From Phycisphaerales bacterium UBA1161 (GTDB taxonomy: Bacteria; Planctomycetota; Phycisphaerae; Tepidisphaerales; Tepidisphaeraceae), in the NCBI GenBank assembly GCA_002311745.1, contig DBZL01000028.1, forward strand, positions 1 to 64,000: a DNA stretch of 64,000 nt, read 5' to 3'. The notes beneath the pieces are model-generated. The model saw only the letters and a list, made by a program, of their open reading frames with translations. It did no database searches and was not told the DNA's origin. Below, piece by piece: positions 41,500-49,160 of the stretch. A program made the position numbers and the translations under genes. Positions within the stretch are counted from its first letter, which is position 1. Every line of letters starts with the position of its first letter.

Positions 41500-43137
41500 A
41501 TGAGTTTCCAGATCGTTACGCGGTTTGCTCCTTCGCCGACGGGATATCTCCACGTCGGCGGAGCACGCACGGCACTGTTCAACTGGCTTCTGGCCCGCCA
41601 CTCCGGCGGGCAATTCCTGTTGCGGATCGAAGACACCGACCTGGCACGCAGCAGCGAGCAGGCGGTCAAGCAACTGCTGGATGATCTGCGCTGGCTGGGG
41701 CTGAACTGGGACAACGTCGAGCTGGTGTTTCAGTCCAAGCGCCTGGAAGCCTACAACGGGATCATCGAACAGTTGATGTCGCAAGGCATGGCGTACAAGG
41801 CGTACGAGACGCCGGAGGAATTGGAAGGGCAGCGAAGAATCGCCGAGCGGGCCAAGCGGGCGTACATCTACAAGCGGCCCAAGCTGACGGATGAGCAAAT
41901 CCGCAAATACGAATCCGAAGGTCGGCCGGCGGTGGTGCGCTTCGCCATGCCGGTGCGCGAGTTTCGCTTTCACGACGTGGTGCTGGGCAAGGAGATCGTC
42001 CTGGGGGCGAGTCAGGTGCAGGATTTTGTCATCCGCAAGACCGATGGGATGCCGACGTATCACTTCGCGGTGGTGGTGGATGATGCGGCGATGGGGATCA
42101 GCCACATCCTGCGCGGCCAGGAACATCTGCTCAATACGGTCAACCACATCGCGTTGCAGGAGGCCCTGGGCTATGCGCGGCCGACGTACGGGCATCTGCC
42201 GGTCATCCTCAACACCGACGGCAGCAAGATGGGCAAGCGCGATCGGGACAAGAAGATTCGCCATCGCGCCAATGTGTGGTTGAAAAATACCAAGCGGAGC
42301 GCGGCGGAGCTGGCCGCGGCGGCGGCGTTGGAGACCGGGCGGATCGAGGGGTGGCTGGCCGATGATGGGCGGCAATTGGAAGCGGCCGAGCAGCAGAAGC
42401 TGATGCCCGTCGTGGGGCTGGAAGCGGGCGATTTACCGGAGATATTGGTTCACGATTTTCGGGCCAGCGGCTATTTGCCGGACGTGCTGCTGAATTTTTT
42501 GGCGCTCTTGGGGTGGAGTCCGGGCGGGGACAGGGAGCGCATGAGCGTGGGGGAGATGGTCCAGCTTTTTTCCCTGGACCGGGTGGGTCAGGCCAACGCG
42601 AAATTCAACCGCGACAAACTGCTGGCGTTCAACACCGAGGCGTGTGCCGCCGCCGGGGCGACGCAGCTCGTGCCGGCCATGCGGGATTTTTTGTCGGTCA
42701 ATGCGGACTCACCGCTGGGCAGCGCCGACGCCGCCGCCCTGGAAAAGGTGATCGCCATGAACGTCGGCATGCGCACCCTGCGCGAGGCGGAACAGAAGAG
42801 CCGGTTCTTGTTCCTGGCGGATGAAAACATCGAGTACCAAGCCGACGCGGTGGAAAAGATCCTGCTGAAAAACGACAAGCAGGGTCTGAACGTGCTGGGG
42901 CGGATGCGGCAGGTTCTGGACGAGACTCTGGACTGGACGGCGGCTTGCGTGGAGGCCGCGGTCAAGGGGTATTGCGCATCGGCATCGCTGGCCTTGGGGA
43001 AAGTGGCCCAGCCGATTCGCGTGGCCGTCAGCGGCACGAGCATCAGCCCGCCGATTTTCGCCAGCCTGGAATTTCTGGGAAAAGAGCGCACCCTGCGGCG
43101 AATCGACAACTGCTTGCGCTTTGCGACGAGTCAATGA
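41500..43137 (+). CDS. gltX: Glutamate-tRNA ligase
   Basis: A 545-residue class I synthetase that charges tRNA-Glu (or also tRNA-Gln in species lacking GlnRS). The HIGH-type motif is PSPTGYLHVGGARTALFNW (9-27) and the KMSKR loop is KMGKRDR (about 243-249). The insertion IRHRANVWLKNTKRSAAELA after the KMSKR loop (about 255-310) looks longer than usual. ATG at 41500. The glycosyltransferase ends 46 bases upstream; a 150-bp palindromic element follows. Confidence 0.94.
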   Translation: MSFQIVTRFAPSPTGYLHVGGARTALFNWLLARHSGGQFLLRIEDTDLARSSEQAVKQLLDDLRWLGLNWDNVELVFQSKRLEAYNGIIEQLMSQGMAYKAYETPEELEGQRRIAERAKRAYIYKRPKLTDEQIRKYESEGRPAVVRFAMPVREFRFHDVVLGKEIVLGASQVQDFVIRKTDGMPTYHFAVVVDDAAMGISHILRGQEHLLNTVNHIALQEALGYARPTYGHLPVILNTDGSKMGKRDRDKKIRHRANVWLKNTKRSAAELAAAAALETGRIEGWLADDGRQLEAAEQQKLMPVVGLEAGDLPEILVHDFRASGYLPDVLLNFLALLGWSPGGDRERMSVGEMVQLFSLDRVGQANAKFNRDKLLAFNTEACAAAGATQLVPAMRDFLSVNADSPLGSADAAALEKVIAMNVGMRTLREAEQKSRFLFLADENIEYQADAVEKILLKNDKQGLNVLGRMRQVLDETLDWTAACVEAAVKGYCASASLALGKVAQPIRVAVSGTSISPPIFASLEFLGKERTLRRIDNCLRFATSQ

Positions 43138-43140
43138 ATT

Positions 43141-43296
43141 AAAGGCAACCACGGAGGCACGGAGACACGGAGGCGCTCATTTCGATCAGAGTACAAACGC
43201 ATTGGATCGTCAACAAAATTGTAAAGCTTGGATTTAAGCAATTGGGGTCAGGGGACAAGTTGACCTCCGTGTCTCCGTGCCTCCGTGGTTGCCTTT
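43141..43296. mobile_element. 150-bp palindromic-end element, copy C (intact)
   Basis: A perfect 33-bp inverted terminal repeat (43141-43173 and 43264-43296) encloses about 90 bases. The terminal part is an octamer ladder (GGAGGCAC, GGAGACAC, GGAGG). It lies in the convergent space between gltX and smpB with no coding capacity. Copies A (19340) and B (26569) share the interior, so this is a dispersed non-autonomous family. Confidence 0.85.
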
Positions 43297-43297
43297 C

Positions 43298-43768
43298 CTA
43301 TTTTCGGTGGGTCATGGTGGCGCGGCGGAGCTCGCGGTCCTGCTCTTTGCGTTTGATCGCTTCGCGTTTGTCGTGCTCCTGCTTGCCGCGGGCCACGCCC
43401 AGCTCGAGCTTGGCCAGGCCCTTCTTGAAATAGATCGCCAGGGGGATCAGGGTCACGCCGCGCTGGGCGGTTTCGTTTTCCAGGCGGCGGATCTCGCGGC
43501 GATGGGCCAGCAGTTTTTTTTCGCGTAGAGGATCGTGGCCGACGGCGGCTTTTTCGTAGGGGTCGATGTGGCAGCCGTGCAGGACCAACTGGCTGCCCTC
43601 GACGCGGGCGAAGGATTCGGCCAACTGGCAGCGGCCCAGGCGCAGGGACTTGACCTCGCTGCCCAGCAGGGCGAGGCCGCATTCCAGCTTGGCGGTGATG
43701 AAATAGTTGTGCATCGCCCGGCGATTGGTGATGCGCGGTGAGAGGTTGGCGTTGGGGCGGTCACTCAT
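43298..43768 (-). CDS. smpB: SsrA-binding protein
   Basis: A 156-residue SmpB, the protein partner of tmRNA in ribosome rescue. Conserved parts are NYFITAKLECGLALLGSEVK, LRLGRCQLAESFARVEG, IDPYEKA with HDPLREKKLLAHRREI, and IPLAIYFKKGLAKLELGVAR. The C-terminal tail is basic, as required to reach the decoding centre. ATG at 43768; the longer open frame upstream is not conserved in character. It starts 100 bases from tRNA-Leu on the other strand. Confidence 0.95.
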   Translation of the reverse strand: MSDRPNANLSPRITNRRAMHNYFITAKLECGLALLGSEVKSLRLGRCQLAESFARVEGSQLVLHGCHIDPYEKAAVGHDPLREKKLLAHRREIRRLENETAQRGVTLIPLAIYFKKGLAKLELGVARGKQEHDKREAIKRKEQDRELRRATMTHRK

Positions 43769-43867
43769 GCGCTGCCCATTGTATCGTCGTTTTGCCCGTC
43801 GTGGCCGCATCGGGCGGGACATGGCTTGACGGGCTTGGGTGGCGGTTTCTAAGATGATTTTTCCGTC

Positions 43868-43950
43868 GCGGCTGTGGCGGAATTGGCAGACGCGCAAGAT
43901 TCAGGTTCTTGTGTCCAAAAGACGTGCAGGTTCGACTCCTGTCAGCCGCA
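43868..43950 (+). tRNA. tRNA-Leu(CAG)
   Basis: An 83-nt tRNA with acceptor GCGGCTG (43868-43874) paired to CAGCCGC (43943-43949), discriminator A, and no encoded CCA. The anticodon arm is CAAGA-TTCAGGT-TCTTG, anticodon CAG. The variable arm TGTCCAAAAGACG is long as expected for leucine, and the T arm is GCAGG-TTCGACT-CCTGT. A HigBA module lies just downstream on the other strand. Confidence 0.95.
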
Positions 43951-43990
43951 TTTGGGGGGATCCATCCGCGGGTCCGGTTCCGGCAGGATC

Positions 43991-44449
43991 TCAGGAGGCC
44001 TTACGCATTCGGTGCGGCCTGCGCTTAAGGAACAGGTCGGTGGAAACGCGGAAGTGCTCGGCAAGGCGGACGAGGTGAGCCTTGCTCAGCTGCCGTTGAC
44101 GGCGGAGGATGGCGGCGCCCAGTTGGCGGTTGCCCAGTAGCCGGCCCAGGTCTGACGCCGTCATACCGCATTGCTGAACGAGGTAACGCAGGGCATCGAC
44201 GCCATCCTTGAACGCCTCCGGCAAAGCATGGTGCTCGTCTTCGTATTGGGCAATCAAGCCCGTCAGTACGGCAAGGTAAGCGGCTTGGCCCGTCGTGAGG
44301 TTGTCCTCGTCAATGATGGACAGCTCGTCGATCATTTTGAACGCTTGGGTAAGATGGCCTTCGCTCCTGATGGGAAGGAGTGGGAAGCGTTTGATCAGCT
44401 CGAAGTAGTCCTTGCCGATTCTGGTGCCGGTCGGGGTGTGGGTTGCCAT
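43991..44449 (-). CDS. higA: HigA-type antitoxin
   Basis: A 152-residue antitoxin. The N-terminal half (YFELIKRFPLLPIRSEGHL; YLAVLTGLIAQYEDEH) matches the conserved region of HigA partners of the HigB family. The C-terminal half is a Cro/C1-type HTH (GMTASDLGRLLGNRQLG with LSKAHLVRLAEHFRVS). It should bind and inhibit the toxin and repress the operon. The start lies 2 bases after the toxin stop, with GAAGAGG upstream. It ends 41 bases from tRNA-Leu, a common insertion site for accessory DNA. Confidence 0.86.
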   Translation of the reverse strand: MATHTPTGTRIGKDYFELIKRFPLLPIRSEGHLTQAFKMIDELSIIDEDNLTTGQAAYLAVLTGLIAQYEDEHHALPEAFKDGVDALRYLVQQCGMTASDLGRLLGNRQLGAAILRRQRQLSKAHLVRLAEHFRVSTDLFLKRRPHRMRKAS

Positions 44450-44451
44450 GG

Positions 44452-44760
44452 TTAATGCCTCTTCTTCCAAGTGTCTTTGCTATATTCGGCGTGCGTTAAG
44501 AAATCGCGAACGTAAACGACGCCCCATCGGTATTTGATGCTCACCACCAGGCGAAAGCGATTTCCGGCGATGTTGAAAATCGTGACGGTGTTGCCGCTGG
44601 CCACAACGGCGGAATCGGCATGCGGGAAGACGCGCCGCACGTCCTCAATGCTGTGCCAATCCGCAGCCTCCGTCATCTGAGCCCAACCGAAAAGGGATGA
44701 TTCTGCCGCGGGATGTTTCCGAGCATAATCCTTCAAGGTCGCGCGCTTGATGAGGCGCAT
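44452..44760 (-). CDS. higB: HigB-type mRNA interferase toxin
   Basis: A 102-residue toxin of the HigB_toxin (RelE-like) family. The sequence MRLIKRATLKDYARKHPAAE at the start, RLVVSIKYRWGVVYVRDFLT near residues 69-88, and HAEYSKDTWKK at the end match this family. It should cleave mRNA at the ribosome. It precedes its antitoxin, the usual HigBA order. An AT-rich stretch including AATACAATATG just upstream looks like the promoter. Confidence 0.88.
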   Translation of the reverse strand: MRLIKRATLKDYARKHPAAESSLFGWAQMTEAADWHSIEDVRRVFPHADSAVVASGNTVTIFNIAGNRFRLVVSIKYRWGVVYVRDFLTHAEYSKDTWKKRH

Positions 44761-44815
44761 GAATACAATATGTATTCGGACGCCGGTTTGTCAAGTCTGA
44801 TCAGCGGCGGATGAT

Positions 44816-45820
44816 TCACATCACGGTTTTGGCAGCGGGGGCGTCGCCGGGGAAGCGGTAGAGGTGGCCGTACTGCGCGAACCATTCGACGAAGCGTTTT
44901 AGCCCTTCATCCAGGGAGATTTTCGGTCGATAGTCCAGCTCTGCGGCGGCGCGGGAGATGTCGGCGCAGGTGATCTCGACGTCGCCGGGCTGCATGGGCT
45001 TGCGGTCCAAGACGGCCGGGCGGCCGATGGCCTTTTCCAGGGCGGCGACCATTTCGCAGAGCTTGACGGGGCGATGGTTGCCCAGGTTGTAGATGCGATA
45101 GCGGTCGCAGCGATGCAGGGCGGCGAGGATGCCGTCGCAGATGTCGTCGACGTAGGTGTAGTCGCGCGCGGTGTTGCCGTCGCCGAAGAAGGGGATGGGC
45201 TTGTCTTCGAGGATCAGGCGGGTGAACTTGTGGATGGCCAGGTCGGGGCGGAGACGCGGGCCGTAAACGGTGAAAAAGCGCAGGCAGAAGACCGGCAGGC
45301 GGTACAGGTGCCAATAGGTGTAGCAGATCAGTTCGCCGGCGCGTTTGCTGGCGGCGTAGGGGCTGATGGGCTCGGAGACCGGCTCATCCTCGCGGAAGGG
45401 GATGCGCTTGAGGTTGCCGTAGACGCTGGAGCTGCTGGCGAAGATGAAGCGGCGGACCTTGTGCTTCACCGCCGCCTGGAGCATTTGCGTGGTGCCCTCC
45501 ACGTTGACGCGGGCGTAATAGCAGGGTTGCTCGATGGAGGGGCGGACGCCGGCCATGCCGGCGATGTGCAGGATGGCATCGGGGCGGGTGGTGGAGACGA
45601 GGCGGTCGATGGCCGGGCCATCCGTGACGTCGATTTCCTCGACGTCGAATTTTTCGCCGCCGCCGATGCCGCGAACGTTCAGTTCTTTCCAGGAGCGTTC
45701 GTAGAATTCGCAGAAATTGTCCAGGGCGACGAGGCGGTAGCCTTCGGCCAGGAGTCGCTGGGAGACGTGGGAGCCGATGAATCCCGCCGCTCCGGTGACC
45801 AGGACGGTCTGCTTGGCCAT
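44816..45820 (-). CDS. NAD-dependent epimerase, UDP-glucuronate 4-epimerase-like
   Basis: A 334-residue extended short-chain dehydrogenase. GAAGFIGS (10-17) binds NAD; the catalytic set is S130-132 region, Y155 and K159 (SPYAASK). HIAGMAGVRPSIEQPCYY and the conserved TVYGPRLRPDLAIHKFTR match UDP-glucuronate/UDP-galacturonate epimerases. It probably makes a sugar nucleotide for surface polysaccharide. Divergent from rpsP and not in an obvious sugar operon. Confidence 0.87.
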   Translation of the reverse strand: MAKQTVLVTGAAGFIGSHVSQRLLAEGYRLVALDNFCEFYERSWKELNVRGIGGGEKFDVEEIDVTDGPAIDRLVSTTRPDAILHIAGMAGVRPSIEQPCYYARVNVEGTTQMLQAAVKHKVRRFIFASSSSVYGNLKRIPFREDEPVSEPISPYAASKRAGELICYTYWHLYRLPVFCLRFFTVYGPRLRPDLAIHKFTRLILEDKPIPFFGDGNTARDYTYVDDICDGILAALHRCDRYRIYNLGNHRPVKLCEMVAALEKAIGRPAVLDRKPMQPGDVEITCADISRAAAELDYRPKISLDEGLKRFVEWFAQYGHLYRFPGDAPAAKTVM

Positions 45821-45935
45821 GATGATTTCAGCTTAGCGGTTTGAGGCGGTGAAGCAATGCCGCCAGGCTTGCGGTTTTTGGCGGGATTGCTATCCTCCTC
45901 GATTCGCAATCGTTTATGCGCATTGGAGATCGTAC

Positions 45936-46367
45936 ATGGCTGTGAAGCTGAGATTCAGGCGGATGGGGCGGAGCAACCGGGCGTTTTTCCGGTTGAATGC
46001 CATCGACACGCGCAGTGCGCGAGACGGGCGCGTCATCGAGGAATTGGGCTTTTATGACCCGCGCGCCAAGGATGCGGCCAAGCAGTTCGTGGCCAAGCTG
46101 GACCGCTGCAAGTATTGGCTGGACGTTGGCGCGATCCCTTCGGAAACGGTTTCGTCGCTGCTAAAGAAAAGCGGATTGGAACACAAGCAGCTTCGCCTGC
46201 CCAAACCCGGCAAGCCCAAGCCGGCGGCTGCCGCCGCCCCTGCCAAGGGTGAGGCCAAGGCCGAGTCCAAAGGTGAGGCCAAGGCCGAAGCCAAGGCCGA
46301 GACCAAGGCCGAGGACAAGCAGCCCAAAGAGGAACCGAAAAAGGAGGAAGCGGCGGCGCCGCAGTAA
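45936..46367 (+). CDS. rpsP: 30S ribosomal protein S16 with long Ala/Lys/Glu tail
   Basis: A 143-residue S16. Residues 1-85 are the conserved protein (MAVKLRFRRMGRSNRAFFRL; RVIEELGFYDPRAKD; YWLDVGAIPSETV). Residues about 93-143 are a repetitive Ala/Lys/Glu/Pro tail with GEAKAE units, likely disordered. The ATG at 45936 follows TTGGAG. It leads the rpsP-trmD-rplS operon; trmD starts 12 bases after the stop. rimM, usually between them, is absent here. Confidence 0.94.
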   Translation: MAVKLRFRRMGRSNRAFFRLNAIDTRSARDGRVIEELGFYDPRAKDAAKQFVAKLDRCKYWLDVGAIPSETVSSLLKKSGLEHKQLRLPKPGKPKPAAAAAPAKGEAKAESKGEAKAEAKAETKAEDKQPKEEPKKEEAAAPQ

Positions 46368-46379
46368 CGCGGGGGTGTC

Positions 46380-47102
46380 ATGCGGATTGACATTCTCACG
46401 CTATTTCCGGAGATGTTCGCCGCGTTTTTGGGCACGAGCATTCCGAAGCGCGCGGCCGAGAAAGGACTGGTCAGCTATCATCTGACGAACATCCGCGATT
46501 TCGCCGTCGACAAGCACCAGTCGGTGGATGACAAGCCGTTCGGCGGCGGACCGGGCATGGTCATGATGTGCCAGACCCTGTTCGACGCGGTGGAACATGT
46601 TCAACAGCAGGATGCGGTGGCGCCGCAACTGATCCTGCTCACGCCGCAAGGACGCAGGTTCGATCAAACCCTGGCCCAGGAGATGGCCACCCGCGGGCGG
46701 CTGATGCTGATCGCGGGACGCTATGAAGGTGTGGACCAGCGGATCGTGGACGGCTTGGCGCCGCTGGAGTTGAGCATCGGCGATTACGTGCTCAGCGGCG
46801 GCGAGCTGGCGGCGATGACCGTGATCGACGCCGTGGTGCGGCTGCTGCCCGGAGCGCTGGGAGCCGAGGATGGCGCGGCGGATGAGACGTTCGCCGACGG
46901 GCTGTTGGAGTATCCGCAGTACACGCGGCCGCGTGAGTTTCGCGGCATGGCCGTGCCGGAGGTGCTGCTGGGCGGAGATCACGCGGCGATCGCGGCCTGG
47001 CGGCATCAGCAACGCCTGCAACGCACCCAGCAGCGCCGCCCGGATTTGTGGCAGGCCTATGTGAAGAGGCAGGCGGATTTGCATAGGCAACCGCCGCCAT
47101 GA
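46380..47102 (+). CDS. trmD: tRNA (guanine(37)-N1)-methyltransferase
   Basis: A 240-residue TrmD, a SPOUT enzyme that methylates G37 to prevent frameshifting. Conserved parts are [37 protein letters not shown], the trefoil-knot segments [22 protein letters not shown] and [15 protein letters not shown], and [13 protein letters not shown] with [14 protein letters not shown] at 46380, 12 bases after rpsP. Confidence 0.96.
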   Translation: MRIDILTLFPEMFAAFLGTSIPKRAAEKGLVSYHLTNIRDFAVDKHQSVDDKPFGGGPGMVMMCQTLFDAVEHVQQQDAVAPQLILLTPQGRRFDQTLAQEMATRGRLMLIAGRYEGVDQRIVDGLAPLELSIGDYVLSGGELAAMTVIDAVVRLLPGALGAEDGAADETFADGLLEYPQYTRPREFRGMAVPEVLLGGDHAAIAAWRHQQRLQRTQQRRPDLWQAYVKRQADLHRQPPP

Positions 47103-47151
47103 GCCGATAGAATTTTCGCGACAGTTTTTGTGCGCCGGATCGGAGTTGGTC

Positions 47152-47577
47152 ATGGTCAATCGAATTATGCAAGGGGTGGAGAAGCCCTATTTGAAAAAGG
47201 ACGTGCCGCAGTTTGCGGTGGGCGACACGGTTGACGTGGCCACGCGCATCATCGAGGGTGAGAAAGAACGCATCCAGGTGTTTACCGGCATCGTCATCAT
47301 GAAAAAGGGGGCGGGGATCAACGAGACGTTCACGGTGCGGCGCATCGTGAACAACGAAGGCGTGGAGCGTGGTTTTCCGCTGCATTCGCCGTTTGTTTCC
47401 AAGGTGACGGTGAAGCGCAGCGGCGAGTCGCGGCGGGCCAAGCTGTTCTACCTGCGCAAGCGTGTGGGCAAGGCGACCAAGCTCACGGAGAAGCGCAAGG
47501 GCGGCAAGGAAGAGCCGACGCCGCCCGGCTCGGACCAAGGCCCGGACAAGCCCGCACTGGCCACCGCGGCGTCGTAA
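47152..47577 (+). CDS. rplS: 50S ribosomal protein L19
   Basis: A 141-residue L19. VPQFAVGDTVDVATRIIEG, then KERIQVFTGIVIMKKG, FTVRRIVNNEGVERGFPLHS and RAKLFYLRKRVGKA are conserved. A Lys/Gly/Pro/Ala-rich tail of about 30 residues is extra. ATG at 47152 with CGGAG upstream; 50 bases after trmD. It ends the S16-TrmD-L19 operon; a terminator lies 140 bases downstream. Confidence 0.95.
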   Translation: MVNRIMQGVEKPYLKKDVPQFAVGDTVDVATRIIEGEKERIQVFTGIVIMKKGAGINETFTVRRIVNNEGVERGFPLHSPFVSKVTVKRSGESRRAKLFYLRKRVGKATKLTEKRKGGKEEPTPPGSDQGPDKPALATAAS

Positions 47578-47683
47578 GGGCCGAATCCGCCGGGCGAAAT
47601 CTCAAATCGGAAAGTTCACGGGTTGCCCACGTTGGTTAAGCCGTAGGTGACGTGAACGTTTGCGTGCGTCGGGGACACGAGAT

Positions 47684-47710
47684 CGCGGGTTTAAATCCTG
47701 TCACTCCGAT
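47684..47710 (+). other. tRNA 3'-end-like segment
   Basis: GCGGGTTTAAATCCTGTCACTCCGAT has the look of a tRNA T-arm plus 3' acceptor strand. It is followed nine bases later by a strong terminator. I cannot fold a full tRNA with the upstream sequence (an ATCGGA at about 47605 could pair with TCCGAT but the D and anticodon arms do not form). TCCTGTCACTCCGAT is repeated at 48343-48357, so it may be an attachment-type site. Confidence 0.5.
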
Positions 47711-47718
47711 GATTTCCT

Positions 47719-47745
47719 AACCCCTTGCTGTGCGAGGGGTTTTTC
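47719..47745 (+). terminator. Intrinsic terminator
   Basis: AACCCCT and AGGGGTT form a 7-bp stem around TTGCTGTGC-like loop sequence, followed by TTTTT (47740-47744). It would stop transcription from the rplS operon or from the upstream tRNA-like segment. Confidence 0.82.
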
Positions 47746-47887
47746 GTTGGCGGTGTGACGGGATTTGAGCTTTTCGCTAAAATGCACCAGAAAATGCGGG
47801 TGAAGGGTTGTGCCTCCTTCTTTTGCGCGTGGAAATTCAACCACTGGGTAAACGCGGCGGGTTGATCAGAGAAAAAGGAGAACGGCA

Positions 47888-48271
47888 ATGCAGCTAGGTC
47901 CACCACCGGAATGGCGGAGAGAATTCACAGATAGACGAGAGGCATTTATTAAGTCGCTGCGATCTGCCGTTGCCGGTTCCGAAGTAGTCTCTCGTGTATT
48001 TGATGCGGAACGTGGTTACGAGAAATTTTCGGAGTGGGTAGATGGAAAGCTAGTCAGGCACGATCAAGGCACTTTGATTGAGGCCGAAGCGTTTCTACAG
48101 CATCTGATCGACCAGGGACATAAGGTTGCCTTTGCCGTAAGCCGAAGCGGTGCGAAGTCGTTGGTCTGTGTGTCGTATGATGGCGACCAAATGGATTGGT
48201 CTCCCGTGTGGCCGGTAGATTTTCGCGTCGACGTGTCTCAGACATCGGTGCCAATGACGAGGGACTGGTAG
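47888..48271 (+). CDS. Hypothetical protein inside a 15-bp direct repeat
   Basis: 127 residues, family not recognised. It is mixed alpha/beta with QLGPPPEWRREFTDRREAFI at the N-terminus, an amphipathic FLQHLIDQGHKVAFAVSRSG and ending in a beta-rich part (SLVCVSYDGDQMDWSPVWPV). AGAAAAAGGAGAA lies just upstream of the ATG, an excellent ribosome-binding site. GC content is lower than in the flanking operons. The gene lies between two copies of the tRNA-end-like 15-mer (47696 and 48343), suggesting it is cargo of a small insertion. Confidence 0.6.
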   Translation: MQLGPPPEWRREFTDRREAFIKSLRSAVAGSEVVSRVFDAERGYEKFSEWVDGKLVRHDQGTLIEAEAFLQHLIDQGHKVAFAVSRSGAKSLVCVSYDGDQMDWSPVWPVDFRVDVSQTSVPMTRDW

Positions 48272-48342
48272 GCACCATAAAGGTGGCAGGATCCTGGCAC
48301 CGCCGATTTCCAGGCAACCAGCCGCGAAAAGTTCAACCGGTG

Positions 48343-48357
48343 TCCTGTCACTCCGAT
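48343..48357 (+). repeat. Second copy of tRNA-end-like 15-mer
   Basis: TCCTGTCACTCCGAT, identical to 47696-47710, here preceded by GTTCAACCGGTG, again T-loop-like. The spacer 48272-48433 has nothing else recognisable. The two copies bracket about 630 bases containing one hypothetical gene. Confidence 0.6.
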
Positions 48358-48433
48358 TCAGCAGGACGGAACTGACCTCGCAAGCCATTCCGTTACCCCC
48401 AATGCCGCTGGACCGACTCGAGATGTTGGCGCA

Positions 48434-48736
48434 TCAAGCGGCCTCGACCGTTAGCTTCAGGCCAACGGCCTTGGCGACGGCCAGTAAAGTGGATAGGCGG
48501 GGATTGCCGCGAGGCGAGAGAGCGCGATAGAGACTTTCTCGCTCGATCCCCGCCGCCTTGGCGATCTTGGCGACTCCGCCCCTGGCTTCGGCCAGCCGCC
48601 GCAACGCCAGCAGCAACACCTTCGGATCTTCCGTGTCCTCGATGGCTGCTTTGAGATACTCGGCGGCAAATTCCGGGTCTTCACGGAGATGCTGAATCAC
48701 CGCTTCGTCGTTGGAAATGTAGGGTCTGTGCTTCAT
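48434..48736 (-). CDS. HigA-like addiction-module antidote protein
   Basis: A 100-residue antitoxin of the addiction-module antidote group. It has EAVIQHLREDPEFAAEYLKA at the N-terminus and an HTH with GVAKIAKAAGIERESLYRAL, then LSTLLAVAKAVGLKLTVE. The partner is normally a RelE/ParE-like toxin just upstream. Here the upstream frame encodes only a 41-residue stub (48681-48806), so the antitoxin seems orphaned. Confidence 0.82.
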   Translation of the reverse strand: MKHRPYISNDEAVIQHLREDPEFAAEYLKAAIEDTEDPKVLLLALRRLAEARGGVAKIAKAAGIERESLYRALSPRGNPRLSTLLAVAKAVGLKLTVEAA

Positions 48737-48806
48737 GCAGGTCCTCCCACCATGCCCGGATCACGTCCCGGCCCGTGGCCGTGACGTAGCGCAGAACTTC
48801 GGTCAT
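48681..48806 (-). pseudogene. Truncated RelE/ParE-like toxin stub
   Basis: From ATG at 48806 the frame reads MTEVLRYVTATGRDVIRAWW, then EDLHEAQTLHF, and stops after 41 residues. The first 27 residues resemble the N-terminus of Gp49/HigB-type toxins (about 110 residues), after which the frame runs into the antitoxin gene. The toxin therefore appears deleted. The assignment is by position and a short match. Confidence 0.45.
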
Positions 48807-48932
48807 CCAATGATTGTAACTTATAATTCACAAGGCGTCAATCCACCAGCGGCTGACTTTACTGCGGTGGTGCAGGAGCAGGGCGATGTCCTCCTCGTGG
48901 CGTCGCGCACGAGCATTGGATAAAGTGGGGAC

Positions 48933-49160
48933 ATGGATAGCAGCAGACGGCTGTTGCCGGCAGTCATCGAGGTGATGGATGATGAGATGGCGAAGGTCAT
49001 CCGCGCCAAGGCGGGGGCCGAGCGACTCCGTATTGCCAGCGAGATGTATGCCAGCGCCAGGCGCATGCTTTTGAGCCACCTGCAGGCTGAACATGCCGAT
49101 TGGGATGAGCAACGCCTTCACCATGAAGTTGCCCGGAGACTGTCGCATGGAGCAGTCTGA
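48933..49160 (+). CDS. Small helical protein paired with a nucleotidyltransferase
   Basis: 75 residues: RLRIASEMYASARRMLLSHL, then HADWDEQRLHHEVARRLSHG. Small proteins with this pattern often precede nucleotidyltransferase genes in planctomycetes and other bacteria, as far as I recall. It overlaps the next gene by 14 bases, so the two are translationally coupled. A toxin-antitoxin relationship is possible but unproven. Confidence 0.65.
   Translation: MDSSRRLLPAVIEVMDDEMAKVIRAKAGAERLRIASEMYASARRMLLSHLQAEHADWDEQRLHHEVARRLSHGAV

Noticed and set aside
47600..47710. A complete tRNA gene ending at 47709
   Set aside because: A 6-bp acceptor-like pairing and a T-arm-like segment exist, but no D arm or anticodon arm can be formed; kept only as a tRNA-end-like segment.
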